Shown piece after piece: positions 33,172 through 42,469 of a stretch of 49,492 nt of DNA (its first letter is position 1; each line of letters opens with the position of its first letter). The stretch is from assembly GCA_029936315.1 (NCBI GenBank), contig JAPYTD010000031.1, positions 1 to 49,492 of the forward strand. Direction: 5' to 3'. A model generated the notes under the pieces. The model ran no database searches, had not been told where the DNA came from, and saw only the letters and a program-made list of their open reading frames with translations. This DNA comes from Planctomycetota bacterium. GTDB lineage: Bacteria > Planctomycetota > UBA1135 > UBA2386. The translations under genes and the position numbers were made by a program.

Positions 33172-35145
33172 GTGACCGATACTTCGACGCAGCCCACATC
33201 GGTGCCAAAGCGCAGCCTGACTATCGCGATCGCCAGCCTCGTGCTGCTCGCGGTAGCCGTGCGTGTCGCGTGGCTGGGTGATGACGCCTACATCACGCTG
33301 CGTTCGGTCGAGAACTGGGTCAGCGGCAACGGTCTGCGCTGGAACCCGGATGATCGCGTGCAGACTTACACGCATCCGCTGTGGATGATGGTCTTGTCGC
33401 TCGGACGGTGGCTGTCCGGCGAGCTCTACTTCACGACGATCGCGATCTCGATGTCGTTGTCGATGGCGGCCGTGTTGTGGTTGCTGTTGCGCGCCAAGAC
33501 GGTGCCGGCCGTGATCGTTACAGCGACGCTGTTGTTATGTTCGCGTGCGTTCACCGAGTACATGACGTCGGGTCTGGAGACGCCGCTGACCTTCGTGCTG
33601 CTGGTTCTGTTTGTTGGCAACATCCTCGGTGATCGCAAACCGATTGCTCGCTACACGCGCGCCGTGCTGCTCGCGACGCTGCTCGCGACCAACCGCATGG
33701 ACCTGGCGCTGCTGTGTCTGGCACCGGTGCTGGCAACTATGCGCGGCGTGCCGTTCGCGGCGTTGTGGCGGCGTGGCCTGTTGATGTCGCTGCCGTTCTT
33801 CGCGTGGCTTCTGTTTGCCGGCATCTACTACGGCAGCCCGTTCCCCGTCACTGCGCACGCCAAGGCCTTTGGTGTTGGCATTCCTGGTTCCGAGCTATTT
33901 GACCAGGGCCTGCGCTACATGCTGCACACGCTGTGGCACGATCCTTTGCTGTGCGTGACGACGATCGTTGGCACGTTGGCCTTGTTGCTCAGCAATCGTT
34001 CGCGCTGGCTCGCAGTCGGCGCGCTCTGCTATCTCGTCTACGTGCTCAAGGTTGGCGGAGGCTTCATGCAGGGCCGATTCTTCTTGCCGCCGTTCGTGGT
34101 TGTGGTCGCTTGCCTCGGGCCGTTCTTGGCGGATTTGACGCGGCAGAAGGCGCAGTGGCTGGTGATCGGCGCCATCGCCTTGATGTTTGTCGGCGGGCTG
34201 CCGGCTTGGCTGCAAGCGCCATCGAGCGATGTGCCGTTGACGGCGGAGGTCATCGAAGCCCAGCACGGCATCCTCGATGAACGGCGCATGTACTATCGCG
34301 AGCTTGGCCTCCTGTCCGAGAAGCGCGCGATCCCCGAGTTTGGCGCGCTCGACAAGCAGGTGTTTCCTGAGGGTCGCGACAAACGTTGGTGGTTGCTCAA
34401 CGGCGCCGTTGGTTCGGCAGGCTTTAGAGCGGGTGCGAAGGGCCACATCGTGGATCCGCTGTTGTGCGACGCGTTGATTGCGCGCTTGCCGGCGCGCGAT
34501 CCAAAACGCTGGCGCATCGGTCACGTGCTAAGGCGTATTCCCGAGGGTTATTGGGAATCCTTGGTCAGCGGCGAAAACCGCATACACCACGAAGGCCTGC
34601 GCAACTACTACGAGGCGCTGCGCACCTTGACGCAGAAGCCGGTCTTCGATGGCAACCGTTTGTCGGTGCTGTGGCGCATGGCGATCGGTAGCTACAACGA
34701 GGACTTCCAGTCGTTCTTGCGGGAGCAGTACTACGATCCGCCGCGCATCGCGTTTGAGGCGGAGCAGGCAAGTCACGAAGTCGACTTGGGCGCGTTTTGG
34801 TTTGATGAGCCCAGCGTGCACGTCGTCTACGAAGGTGGCGTCGCCGTGCGTTTCCGAGAGGCGGTCAAGGCCCGTGTGATGCACGTGCAGACCTTCGGCA
34901 TCCGGGCATTCCGGTTTCGATTTGTCCAGGCGGGGCAAGTCTTCGGCGAAGCCATGGGCATGCCGTTGCCGCCGGACCCCGATTTGAATCCGATCCGCAT
35001 GGTGGCAGGTGTTCGCCGAGAGCGCGTGCTCGTCCCCAGCACGGTGCCGCAGTTTGACACCTTGTGGATCGACTGCCTCGAAATGCCCGGTTCGGAACTC
35101 TCGACCGGACCTCCCGGAATCGGTGCGGTGACTCCGCAGAAGTGA
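33172..35145 (+). CDS. GT-C glycosyltransferase resembling arabinofuranosyltransferase AftB
   Basis: 657 residues from GTG 33172, 8 bases after the previous stop. The first periplasmic loop carries the motif DDAYITLRSVENWVSGNGLR followed by WNPDDRVQTYTHPLWM, very like AftB-type GT-C enzymes. Then come about nine membrane helices and a large soluble C-terminal domain of about 300 residues. AftB transfers arabinose from a polyprenyl-phosphate donor in mycobacteria; the donor here is unknown. The acidic DD in the first loop is the expected catalytic site for this fold. Likely role: building a surface glycan or glycosylating exported proteins. Confidence 0.75.
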   Translation: MTDTSTQPTSVPKRSLTIAIASLVLLAVAVRVAWLGDDAYITLRSVENWVSGNGLRWNPDDRVQTYTHPLWMMVLSLGRWLSGELYFTTIAISMSLSMAAVLWLLLRAKTVPAVIVTATLLLCSRAFTEYMTSGLETPLTFVLLVLFVGNILGDRKPIARYTRAVLLATLLATNRMDLALLCLAPVLATMRGVPFAALWRRGLLMSLPFFAWLLFAGIYYGSPFPVTAHAKAFGVGIPGSELFDQGLRYMLHTLWHDPLLCVTTIVGTLALLLSNRSRWLAVGALCYLVYVLKVGGGFMQGRFFLPPFVVVVACLGPFLADLTRQKAQWLVIGAIALMFVGGLPAWLQAPSSDVPLTAEVIEAQHGILDERRMYYRELGLLSEKRAIPEFGALDKQVFPEGRDKRWWLLNGAVGSAGFRAGAKGHIVDPLLCDALIARLPARDPKRWRIGHVLRRIPEGYWESLVSGENRIHHEGLRNYYEALRTLTQKPVFDGNRLSVLWRMAIGSYNEDFQSFLREQYYDPPRIAFEAEQASHEVDLGAFWFDEPSVHVVYEGGVAVRFREAVKARVMHVQTFGIRAFRFRFVQAGQVFGEAMGMPLPPDPDLNPIRMVAGVRRERVLVPSTVPQFDTLWIDCLEMPGSELSTGPPGIGAVTPQK

Positions 35146-35393
35146 CCGACTAGTCAGATCGTGCTGCCGATTCTATGGATCGTCGGGTTGTTGTTGCGAT
35201 CGGAGGAAGCGCGCCACGACACGCTTACACACCGATGGTATCGCACGGTTCTGCATGGTGCACCCTGGTGCGATGTCGATTCAGGTCATGCGCGGATTCG
35301 AGCTACTCGCGACCCGGGCGGTGTATGTTTGTTCGGTGGGGCACGGCCCGCACGGATGTGCCCGCCGACCCGTCGAAGTGATTTCCCGAGCAG

Positions 35394-36956
35394 ATGAGTT
35401 CTACACCCAGCGCAACCCGATGGCATCGCCCAGTGCTCATCCTTGTACTGTTCGGTGCGTTGTTTGGTTTGGGCATGTGTGGTTCGGAAGTGGAACCACC
35501 GGCATGCAATGACGCCGACGGTGCTACCCAGCGTGTTGCCGGCATCGTTGCCGAGGCGAGCGTGCAAAAGAAGACGCGAACGGCCGGTCCTCGTGAACTC
35601 GTCCGCGAACAGTTAGCCGGCTCATGGTCGCTCCAGCTGCAGGTCCTGGACACGAATGGTGCAGCGGTTGCTTCGGCGGGTGTGGATGTACTCGATGCTG
35701 TGCAGGGCGGCGAGGTGGCCAAGGTCGTCACGGATCGCGAAGGCTTTTGCGAAGTGGTCGTTCGCGAAGACCGCGTCGCCGTGCGCGCCACGCATGCGGA
35801 CGTTGGCCGCAGCTTGACGCTCTCGGTGTCACGCGACGTGGATGCGGATCAGACCATTCGCATGATCCTGTGGCGGCCGGTGCAGATGACGGGGGTCGCC
35901 CTCGGCAGGGATGCGCAACCGCTGCGCGGAGTGCAGGTCGAACTCGAGCCTCTGAGTTTGCTCTATGGCTCCAACTCTCCGCATGTCGCACCGCCGCTGG
36001 TCGTGACTGACGGGCGTGGTCGGTTCTCGTTTGAGGCCCCGTTTGGCCTCGAAGGGTTTGCTTACATGCGAGTTGCCGGGCGCAGCAAGCGCATTGAGGT
36101 GGCGTGGACAGCAGAGCCTGGTGGCGAAGTCGTGGTGGCCGTGCCCGGTGCGTTCCGCATCGAGGGGCTTGTGACCGATGCCGCCGGCAATGTCACCAAA
36201 GCGAACGTGTCACTAGCCCAAGCCAAGCATTCGACATTCATCTCGACCAGTCGATATGAGCCGGCCGAACGCTTCTCGTTGGACCCTAAGAAGCCGGGCA
36301 AGCATTCCTTGGTGGCGGTTGGATTTGATGGCTTCGTCGCCAAAGTCGATGTCGAGGTCACCTCGGCGCAGCCACGCGCCTACGTCGAACTCACGCTCAA
36401 GGAGGCCGACGACACGCTGGCGCTGGCACCGGTCACCACGGTCGAGGATCCAACCGCATCGATTTGGGTCGATGTGTTCACAGCTGACGGCAAGCCCGCG
36501 AAGAGGGTCTGGCTCAGCAACGGTCGCACACCGAGCGGCCCTCTTCCTGCGCCGCTGTCGAACGACCGCGGCCCTAAGATCCAACTGAGTGGGCGAACTC
36601 TGTGGGGGAGGCCGATGCGCATCCTCGTGTACGATGCGCCATCGAATCAATACGGGTGGCTCGAACTGAAGACTGGACCGCTACCGCCTCGAACGACGGT
36701 GGTGCTGCAGCCGCCGGCAAGTGTCGACTTCGTCGCGAAGTGTCGCGGGCGAGGCGCGCGCGGTGTGATGTTGCACTTGTCCACCGAGCACACTGACTTC
36801 GTCAGCGGTCGCGGCAAGCACCTGATGCAACTCGACGAGGTGCCGCCAGGTCCGGCAGTGTTGCAGGTTCGCCGCGGTTTCGAAGTGCTCGCCACGAAGA
36901 ACGTCTTCATTCGCGGTGGTGTGACCAACTACGAGACGATCGAAGTCAAGTTGTAG
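35394..36956 (+). CDS. Secreted protein with carboxypeptidase-regulatory-like domains
   Basis: 520 residues. The N-terminus (HRPVLILVLFGALFGLGMC) has a lipobox-like LGMC, so it may be a lipoprotein. Several beta-sandwich units follow, with the pattern 'V.D..G.....A.V.l......VVTDREGFCEV' (LQVLDTNGAAVASAGVDVL; VALGRDAQPLRGVQVELE; IEGLVTDAAGNVTKANVSLA), typical of carboxypeptidase-regulatory-like and transthyretin-like domains. No protease motif is present. It is probably an extracellular structural or binding protein. The 248-base stretch before it (35146-35393) shows no convincing gene or strong promoter. Confidence 0.72.
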   Translation: MSSTPSATRWHRPVLILVLFGALFGLGMCGSEVEPPACNDADGATQRVAGIVAEASVQKKTRTAGPRELVREQLAGSWSLQLQVLDTNGAAVASAGVDVLDAVQGGEVAKVVTDREGFCEVVVREDRVAVRATHADVGRSLTLSVSRDVDADQTIRMILWRPVQMTGVALGRDAQPLRGVQVELEPLSLLYGSNSPHVAPPLVVTDGRGRFSFEAPFGLEGFAYMRVAGRSKRIEVAWTAEPGGEVVVAVPGAFRIEGLVTDAAGNVTKANVSLAQAKHSTFISTSRYEPAERFSLDPKKPGKHSLVAVGFDGFVAKVDVEVTSAQPRAYVELTLKEADDTLALAPVTTVEDPTASIWVDVFTADGKPAKRVWLSNGRTPSGPLPAPLSNDRGPKIQLSGRTLWGRPMRILVYDAPSNQYGWLELKTGPLPPRTTVVLQPPASVDFVAKCRGRGARGVMLHLSTEHTDFVSGRGKHLMQLDEVPPGPAVLQVRRGFEVLATKNVFIRGGVTNYETIEVKL

Positions 36957-37032
36957 GTTGGCTACTTGCGCGTGACCCGCAGGCCGGCGCATGTGCCGGG
37001 TGTGATACCCTTCTTCCCGCAGGAACCCCTTA

Positions 37033-38319
37033 ATGACCTCAGCCGATACGTTGCTCGATCGCCCGTCACCGCGACTCATTGTCGCGGATGCTTTGCTGGC
37101 GTTGGCGGCAGGTTGGCTGCTGTATTGGCTTTCGTGCTCTTTGCTGGCTCCCCACGATGTGGTGCATGGTCAGTTTGCAAGTGACTGGCAGAGGATGTCG
37201 GTCGATCCCCTGTCGTTCCCAGGGTCACTGCCACATCGCATTCTGGTGCCGTTCCTGGCCTGGGCATTTGGTTGCGGCGGCGAAGGTTACGTCGCGTTCG
37301 TGCGCGGGCTGAACGTGCTGTTGTTGGCGTCCGCGTTCTTTGCCGTGCGCCGATTGGGTGGTCGCTATCTCGATGGATTGCTGGTTGCGGCCGCGATTGC
37401 AATCACTGCGCCAGTGCAGTTGTACAAGCAGCATTGGGTCGGCTATACCGATCCCATTTGTTACACGCTGTTCATCTGGATGATGCTCGTGGCGCGGAGC
37501 CCATACGTGTTCTGGGCGCTGTTCCTAACCAACCTGATGAACCATGAGTTGGCTGGCTTCCTACTGCCATGGCTCTGGTATCTGCGGCGGCGTGAGGATC
37601 AGCGTTGGCGCTTGGATCTCGTCTGCATCGCCGTCACGTGCGGGCTCTACCTGGCCTACTACTTCTGGGTCAAAGCGAACGTGAACCAGACCTACAGCAT
37701 CGACTACTTCATGTCGCACCCGCTGTTCCCAGGGGGGTCATTTGCTGTGTGGAACCTTGCTGCCGTGCATCTCACGTGCACGTTTGGACCGGTACTCGCT
37801 TTGCTCGCGTGGCATCAACACGCCCGTGGCGAACGCGGGGAGCGTTGGCACTTATGGTTGGTGTCTCTGGGCGTGTTGGTGATCTTCTGTATCGCGTTCG
37901 ACTGGGCGCGGCATTCGAACTTGATCCTGTTGCCGCTGATCGTTGCCGGCACCCGGTTCTTGGCGAGAGGCAATAACAACCGGCTGTTGTTTATCGGACT
38001 GCTTGGCTTGACTTTGTTCTTGTTCTGGCTGGTGCCACCGTGGTCTGCAACGGCATGGCCGACCAACGTCTTCTTCCACGGCACGGATGCGTGGCGAGCC
38101 ACTCATCCGGATAAGCTATTCCTGGTAGAAATCGGCGTGTTGTTGCCACAGGTTGGGCCCGGCGGTGTCGTCAATATTGGTTTCGGGTCGCTGGCGACGG
38201 TGCTTGGCGAGTGGGTTCCTCGCATTTGGAAGCCGTTGGCCGTCGTGCACGCTATCGGCATCACCATCTGGTGCGCCGGCTGGGGTTGGGCGCGGTATCA
38301 GAACCGCGCCACTAGCTAA
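37033..38319 (+). CDS. Polytopic membrane protein, possible GT-C fold
   Basis: 428 residues with about ten hydrophobic segments (LALAAGWLLYWLSCSLL, GLNVLLLASAFFAV, LDLVCIAVTCGLYLAYYFW, LLFIGLLGLTLFLFWLV). A first-loop region QFASDWQRMSVDPLSF...LPHRILVPFLAWAFG resembles proteins of unknown role in the same superfamily as dolichyl-phosphate mannosyltransferase-like enzymes, but I see no decisive motif. It is the third large polytopic protein in the 28-38 kb region. The gene ends only a few bases from the convergent oligopeptidase gene. Confidence 0.72.
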   Translation: MTSADTLLDRPSPRLIVADALLALAAGWLLYWLSCSLLAPHDVVHGQFASDWQRMSVDPLSFPGSLPHRILVPFLAWAFGCGGEGYVAFVRGLNVLLLASAFFAVRRLGGRYLDGLLVAAAIAITAPVQLYKQHWVGYTDPICYTLFIWMMLVARSPYVFWALFLTNLMNHELAGFLLPWLWYLRRREDQRWRLDLVCIAVTCGLYLAYYFWVKANVNQTYSIDYFMSHPLFPGGSFAVWNLAAVHLTCTFGPVLALLAWHQHARGERGERWHLWLVSLGVLVIFCIAFDWARHSNLILLPLIVAGTRFLARGNNNRLLFIGLLGLTLFLFWLVPPWSATAWPTNVFFHGTDAWRATHPDKLFLVEIGVLLPQVGPGGVVNIGFGSLATVLGEWVPRIWKPLAVVHAIGITIWCAGWGWARYQNRATS

Positions 38320-38322
38320 CCC

Positions 38323-40377
38323 CTACGCCAACCCGCGCCGCTTCAACACGGCTTGCGTGTCCAGCTCGCGGCCGCGGAACGCCGTGAACATGTCCATCGG
38401 GTCCTGCGTCAACCCGCGCGACAACACCGTCTTGCGAAAGTGCTGACCGTTCTCGCGAGTCATGCCACCCTTGGCCATGCAGCCTGCGAAGCCATCCGCG
38501 GCCAGCGCTTCACTCCACAGATACGCGTAGTAACCGGCCGAGTAGCCGCCGGGCCAGATGTGCGCGAAGTAGCTGCTGCGATAGCGCGGCGGCACGAGGT
38601 CGTAGGCGACACCAGCATCTTTGAGCGCTTGTTGTTCGAACGGGGCAACGTCTTCGACCAAGGTGTCAGTCGGCAACGAGTGCCAGGCGAGGTCGAGCCA
38701 TGCCGCAGCGATGTACTCGAGCGACGCGAAGCCTTGGCCAAACTTGCGGGCGCGTTGGATCTTGTCGGTCATCTCCGCCGGCATCGCGTCACCGGTCTGG
38801 TAGTGCTTGGCGCAGCGATCGAGCACCGCGGGGTCGAATGCGAAGTCTTCGTGGAACTGCGATGGGAACTCGACGAAATCGCGTGGCACGCTGGTGCCGG
38901 CAAGCATCGGGAACTGCACGTCGCTGAACATGCCGTGCAAGCCGTGTCCGAACTCGTGGAACATCGTCGTGACTTCATCGAAGCTGAGCAGGGTTGGCCC
39001 GTCGGTTGGCTTCTTGATGTTCATCACGTTGACGACGACCGGCTTGGTCGAGAGCAGGCCGGATTGCCCGACAAAACTGCTCATCCACGCGCCGCCTCGC
39101 TTGCTCGGCCTGGCGTAGTAGTCGGCGTAGAACAACGCGATCTGCTCGCCGTTTTCGTCGAGCACGTCGAAGGTCCGCACGCCTTCGTGGTAGATCGGCA
39201 GGTCGGTGCGCTCGCGCATCGTGATGCCGTAGAGCTTGTTGGCCATGAAGAACAGGCCGTCCTGCAGCACCCGCTCCATCTCGAAGAACGTCTTCACTTT
39301 CGCCTCGTCGAGGTCGTAGCGAGCCTGGCGCACCTGTTCGGCGACCCAGGACCAATCCCAGGCTTCGAGCTTGGTGCCGGGCGCGGTGGCGTCGAGGTGC
39401 TCTTGTAGTTCGTGCGCTTCGGCCTTGGCGTTGCCGACGATGGCCGCGGTCATGCTACCCATCATCTCCCGCACTGCCTTCGGCGTGCCTGAGGTCTCAT
39501 CGTCGAGCACGTAGTGTCCATGCGTTGCGTATCCGAGCAGTGCAGCGCGTTCGGCGCGCAGCGTGCACAGTTCGAGCACGATCGCTTGGGTGTCGTGTTC
39601 GTTGCCTTGGCTGCATCGGCCAATCGACGCTTCGAAGACGCGCTTGCGAGTCGTGCGATCGTTGAGCGACGACAGGATGCCTTGTGAAGTTGGCAGCTCC
39701 AGCGTGATCAGATACTTGCCGTCATGCCCCGCTTCTTTGGCGGCGCTTTCTGCGGCGGAGATGTCACTCTCGCTGAGACCGTCGAGTTCTTGCTTGGTCT
39801 CGACCACTACGGCCTGCGTCTTGGTGTCTTTGAGCAGGCACTCCTGGAACTTCGTTGTCAGCTTGGAGCACTGCTCGTTGATCTCGCGAACGCGCTGCTG
39901 CTTGGTGTCGTCTAGCTCCGCGCCGGCCCGCAAGAACGCGGTGTGGTAGCGTTCGACCAGTTGTCGCGGCTCCGGGTCGAGGCCGTCGCGGCTGGCGTGC
40001 ACTGTTTGTACGCGCGCGAACAGTTCTCGGTCGAGCCAGATCGCATCGCGGTGGCCGGCCATCTTCGGCGCAATCTCCGCCTGGATCGCTTGCAGGCCAT
40101 CCGTGACCGTCGAGCCGGTCAGATTGTAGAACACATGCGCGACGCGGTCGAGCAGGTCACCGGCTCGTTCCATCGCTTCGATCGTATTGGCGAAGGTCGG
40201 CGCGTCGGCTTGCGTCGCGATTGCGCGCACTTCGGCGAGGTGCTGGTCCATGCCCGCCTCAAACGCCGGCACGTAGTGCTCTTCGCGGATCAGATCGAAC
40301 TGCGGCGCTTGCAGCGGCAGCGTGCTCGCTGCGGAGAATGGGTTGTCGGTCTTCAGTCCGACAGTCGCGTTGGGCAT
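38323..40377 (-). CDS. prlC: M3 family oligopeptidase (oligopeptidase A / PrlC-like)
   Basis: 684 residues from ATG 40377 (MPNATVGLKTDNPF); ATG 40416 would add 13. The zinc site HEFGHGLHGMFSDVQFPMLA is intact (HExxH with the following Glu in EFPSQFHED), and the C-terminal PARYRSSYFAHIW-like region (RYRSSYFAHIWPGGYSAGYY) and the WSEALAADGF end match the M3A subfamily. Such enzymes degrade short peptides, including cleaved signal peptides. No signal peptide is present, so it is cytoplasmic. It is convergent with the polytopic protein gene, with a gap of 3 bases. Confidence 0.93.
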   Translation of the reverse strand: MPNATVGLKTDNPFSAASTLPLQAPQFDLIREEHYVPAFEAGMDQHLAEVRAIATQADAPTFANTIEAMERAGDLLDRVAHVFYNLTGSTVTDGLQAIQAEIAPKMAGHRDAIWLDRELFARVQTVHASRDGLDPEPRQLVERYHTAFLRAGAELDDTKQQRVREINEQCSKLTTKFQECLLKDTKTQAVVVETKQELDGLSESDISAAESAAKEAGHDGKYLITLELPTSQGILSSLNDRTTRKRVFEASIGRCSQGNEHDTQAIVLELCTLRAERAALLGYATHGHYVLDDETSGTPKAVREMMGSMTAAIVGNAKAEAHELQEHLDATAPGTKLEAWDWSWVAEQVRQARYDLDEAKVKTFFEMERVLQDGLFFMANKLYGITMRERTDLPIYHEGVRTFDVLDENGEQIALFYADYYARPSKRGGAWMSSFVGQSGLLSTKPVVVNVMNIKKPTDGPTLLSFDEVTTMFHEFGHGLHGMFSDVQFPMLAGTSVPRDFVEFPSQFHEDFAFDPAVLDRCAKHYQTGDAMPAEMTDKIQRARKFGQGFASLEYIAAAWLDLAWHSLPTDTLVEDVAPFEQQALKDAGVAYDLVPPRYRSSYFAHIWPGGYSAGYYAYLWSEALAADGFAGCMAKGGMTRENGQHFRKTVLSRGLTQDPMDMFTAFRGRELDTQAVLKRRGLA

Positions 40378-40493
40378 GCCCACAGTATCGACCAGATCCG
40401 TGCGCGGGCTCCCCATGATCCTGCCGCTTTTTGGCCAGCAGGCCGTTGCAGAACCCATTCACTCACCAGAACCGCGCCAGGCACCGTTCCTGA

Positions 40494-41513
40494 TCAGCTG
40501 TCAGCCGGAACGCGACCGAGCAACACGTCTTCGTAGGCAAACAGCGTAGGAGCACCGCCAGTGTGCAGGAACAGCACATTCTCGTCCTTGCTGATCTCGC
40601 CGCTGCGGATCATGCCGAGCATGCCGGCCATGATCTTGCCGGTGTAGACCGGGTCGAGCAGGATGCCTTCGGTGCGCGCCAGCAGTTGCACGGCTTCGAC
40701 CATCGCGGCGTTCGGGACACTGTACTTTGGTTGCCAGAAGCCACCAACGCACTGCACCATGTCCTCGGGAACGGTGATGCCCAACTCAAGCAGATCACAG
40801 ACGGCCTGCGCTTCGCAGAGCACCAGTGGTGCCTGGTCCTCAGGGTCGCGACTGACGCCGATACCGGTCAACGTGATGTTGATGCGGTTGGCGAGGAAGG
40901 CGGCGACCATGCCGCCGTGCGTGCCGGAGCTACCCGAGCCGACCACGACGCGATCGATGTGCAGACTCTGTTCGAACAGTTGCTGCTGAAGTTCTTGCGC
41001 GCCCGCGAAGTAGCCGAGGCCACCGAGTGCATTCGAACCACCGCCCGGAATCACGTAGCCCAATCGATCTTCGGCTGCGAGCGCGTCGGCGATCTTCTGC
41101 ATGGCCGCCGCAATGTCGCTACCGCCGGGCACCACCGTGATGGCTTCGACGCCCATCAGTTGGAACAAGAAGTTGTTGCCGCTGTTGCGTTCGTCGTAGC
41201 TGCCGGGCACACGCTCTTCGATGACGAAGCGGCACTTCAGCCCTTCTTTGGCTGCGGCAGACAGCGTGATGCGGCAGTGATTCGATTGTGGCGCGCCACA
41301 CGTGATCAACGTATCGCAGCCCTTGGCTAGCGCGTCGGCGACCAGAAACTCAAGCTTGCGAGTTTTGTTGCCGCCCGGCGTCAAGCCGAGTTGGTCGTCG
41401 CGCTTGATCCAGATCTTTGGGCCGCCGACTGCCTCGGTCAGATTTGGCAGAAACTCAATGGGGGTTGCGCCGTGCGTGTAGCGGCGGCGGGGGAAACGTG
41501 AGATATCGACCAA
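40494..41513 (-). CDS. dcyD: D-cysteine desulfhydrase-like PLP enzyme
   Basis: 339 residues, fold-type II PLP enzyme. The PLP lysine lies in GGNKTRKLEFLVADAL, preceded by KRDDQLG. The phosphate-binding GSGSSGTHGG and the ITCGAPQSNHCR motifs match the ACC deaminase / D-cysteine desulfhydrase family. The C-terminal LFLHTGGAPTLFAYE is typical too. DcyD converts D-cysteine to pyruvate, ammonia and sulfide; ACC deaminase is the close alternative, and the two are hard to separate by eye. Confidence 0.85.
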   Translation of the reverse strand: MVDISRFPRRRYTHGATPIEFLPNLTEAVGGPKIWIKRDDQLGLTPGGNKTRKLEFLVADALAKGCDTLITCGAPQSNHCRITLSAAAKEGLKCRFVIEERVPGSYDERNSGNNFLFQLMGVEAITVVPGGSDIAAAMQKIADALAAEDRLGYVIPGGGSNALGGLGYFAGAQELQQQLFEQSLHIDRVVVGSGSSGTHGGMVAAFLANRINITLTGIGVSRDPEDQAPLVLCEAQAVCDLLELGITVPEDMVQCVGGFWQPKYSVPNAAMVEAVQLLARTEGILLDPVYTGKIMAGMLGMIRSGEISKDENVLFLHTGGAPTLFAYEDVLLGRVPADS

Positions 41514-41640
41514 GGTGGATTTGAGGGGGCAGGAGGTGGGGTCAGCGTCTCAAGCAGGCGTGCGCATGGCGAGGAGTGATGCTACTCGCTCCAGTGGTAC
41601 GAACCAGTGACGGATAAGGTGCATGGCGCCCGAAGTAGCG

Positions 41641-42459
41641 CTACCGGCCCAGCACGGATCGAAACGCGCGTTCCTTGCTCGCGCGGAAGATCGTGTGGTG
41701 CCGTTCATCTGGCATCGGTTCAAACACCATCGACAAGTTGCCATGCCCTCGATCCGCAATGATGCGCGCCAACTGTGCCGTGAACGGCACGATGTCGGTT
41801 TCGTTCGCGGACGTTAGATACAGGTGCATCTGGTGACTCTTGCCAGCTTCGAGGTGGTTGGCCGCATCGCGAACGAGTTTGTGGTCGTTCCACCACAAGC
41901 TTGGGCTGACCGCGATGTAGCGATCAAACATCTCGGGTTCGAGCAGCATCGTTTCGACGACGAACAACCCGGCCAACGATTCGCCAACGATGGCGCGCTG
42001 GTTGCTGCATCGGTAGCGGCGCTCGATGTTGGGGATCAGCACTTCGCGGATGAAGGCTCGAAAGTTTGCTGAGCCACCTACGATTGGTGCGATCGTGCGA
42101 TCCTGGGCAATGTTGGTCGGACCCGTCAGGTCGCGACGGCGCTTTGTATTCGCAATGCCGACGACCAGCATCGGCGGGATGGCGCCTTCCTTGAGCAACG
42201 ACTGCACGGTCGCAACGATGTGCGGGAAGTCCTCGTGGATGCCGCCATCGGGCATGTAGAGCACTCCGAAGCGAGCCTTTGTGTCTGTTAGGTAGGCGTC
42301 CGGCGTGTAGATGTTGATCGTGCGTTTTTCGCCGAGCGTCGCCGAATCCAGGGTGATGGAATGGTGACGTGGGATCGGGTCGCGGGTCTGCGTCTTGCAG
42401 CCCGCGAGTGCCAAGAGGGCCGTCGCACTCAAGAAGATCTGTAGGCCGAGGTGCGACAT
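41641..42459 (-). CDS. Esterase-D-fold hydrolase, lipoprotein
   Basis: 272 residues. A lipoprotein signal ends LLALAGC (lipobox), so the enzyme is anchored outside the cytoplasm. The alpha/beta hydrolase marks are FGVLYMPDGG, the nucleophile elbow IVGESLAGLF and a C-terminal His in ERHHTIF. The overall layout (esterase-like 'MLVVGIANTKRRRDLT', then IPNIERRYRC) matches the COG2819 / enterobactin-esterase and feruloyl-esterase group. The substrate is unknown. It is 10 bases downstream of the glyS stop on the same strand. Confidence 0.85.
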   Translation of the reverse strand: MSHLGLQIFLSATALLALAGCKTQTRDPIPRHHSITLDSATLGEKRTINIYTPDAYLTDTKARFGVLYMPDGGIHEDFPHIVATVQSLLKEGAIPPMLVVGIANTKRRRDLTGPTNIAQDRTIAPIVGGSANFRAFIREVLIPNIERRYRCSNQRAIVGESLAGLFVVETMLLEPEMFDRYIAVSPSLWWNDHKLVRDAANHLEAGKSHQMHLYLTSANETDIVPFTAQLARIIADRGHGNLSMVFEPMPDERHHTIFRASKERAFRSVLGR

Positions 42460-42469
42460 CTGGGGCCTG

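Noticed and set aside
35161-35397. Possible gene from GTG 35161
   Set aside because: The first residues look hydrophobic (LPILWIVGLLL), but the rest is Arg/His/Cys/Pro-rich and out of keeping with a real protein; no ribosome site was found.
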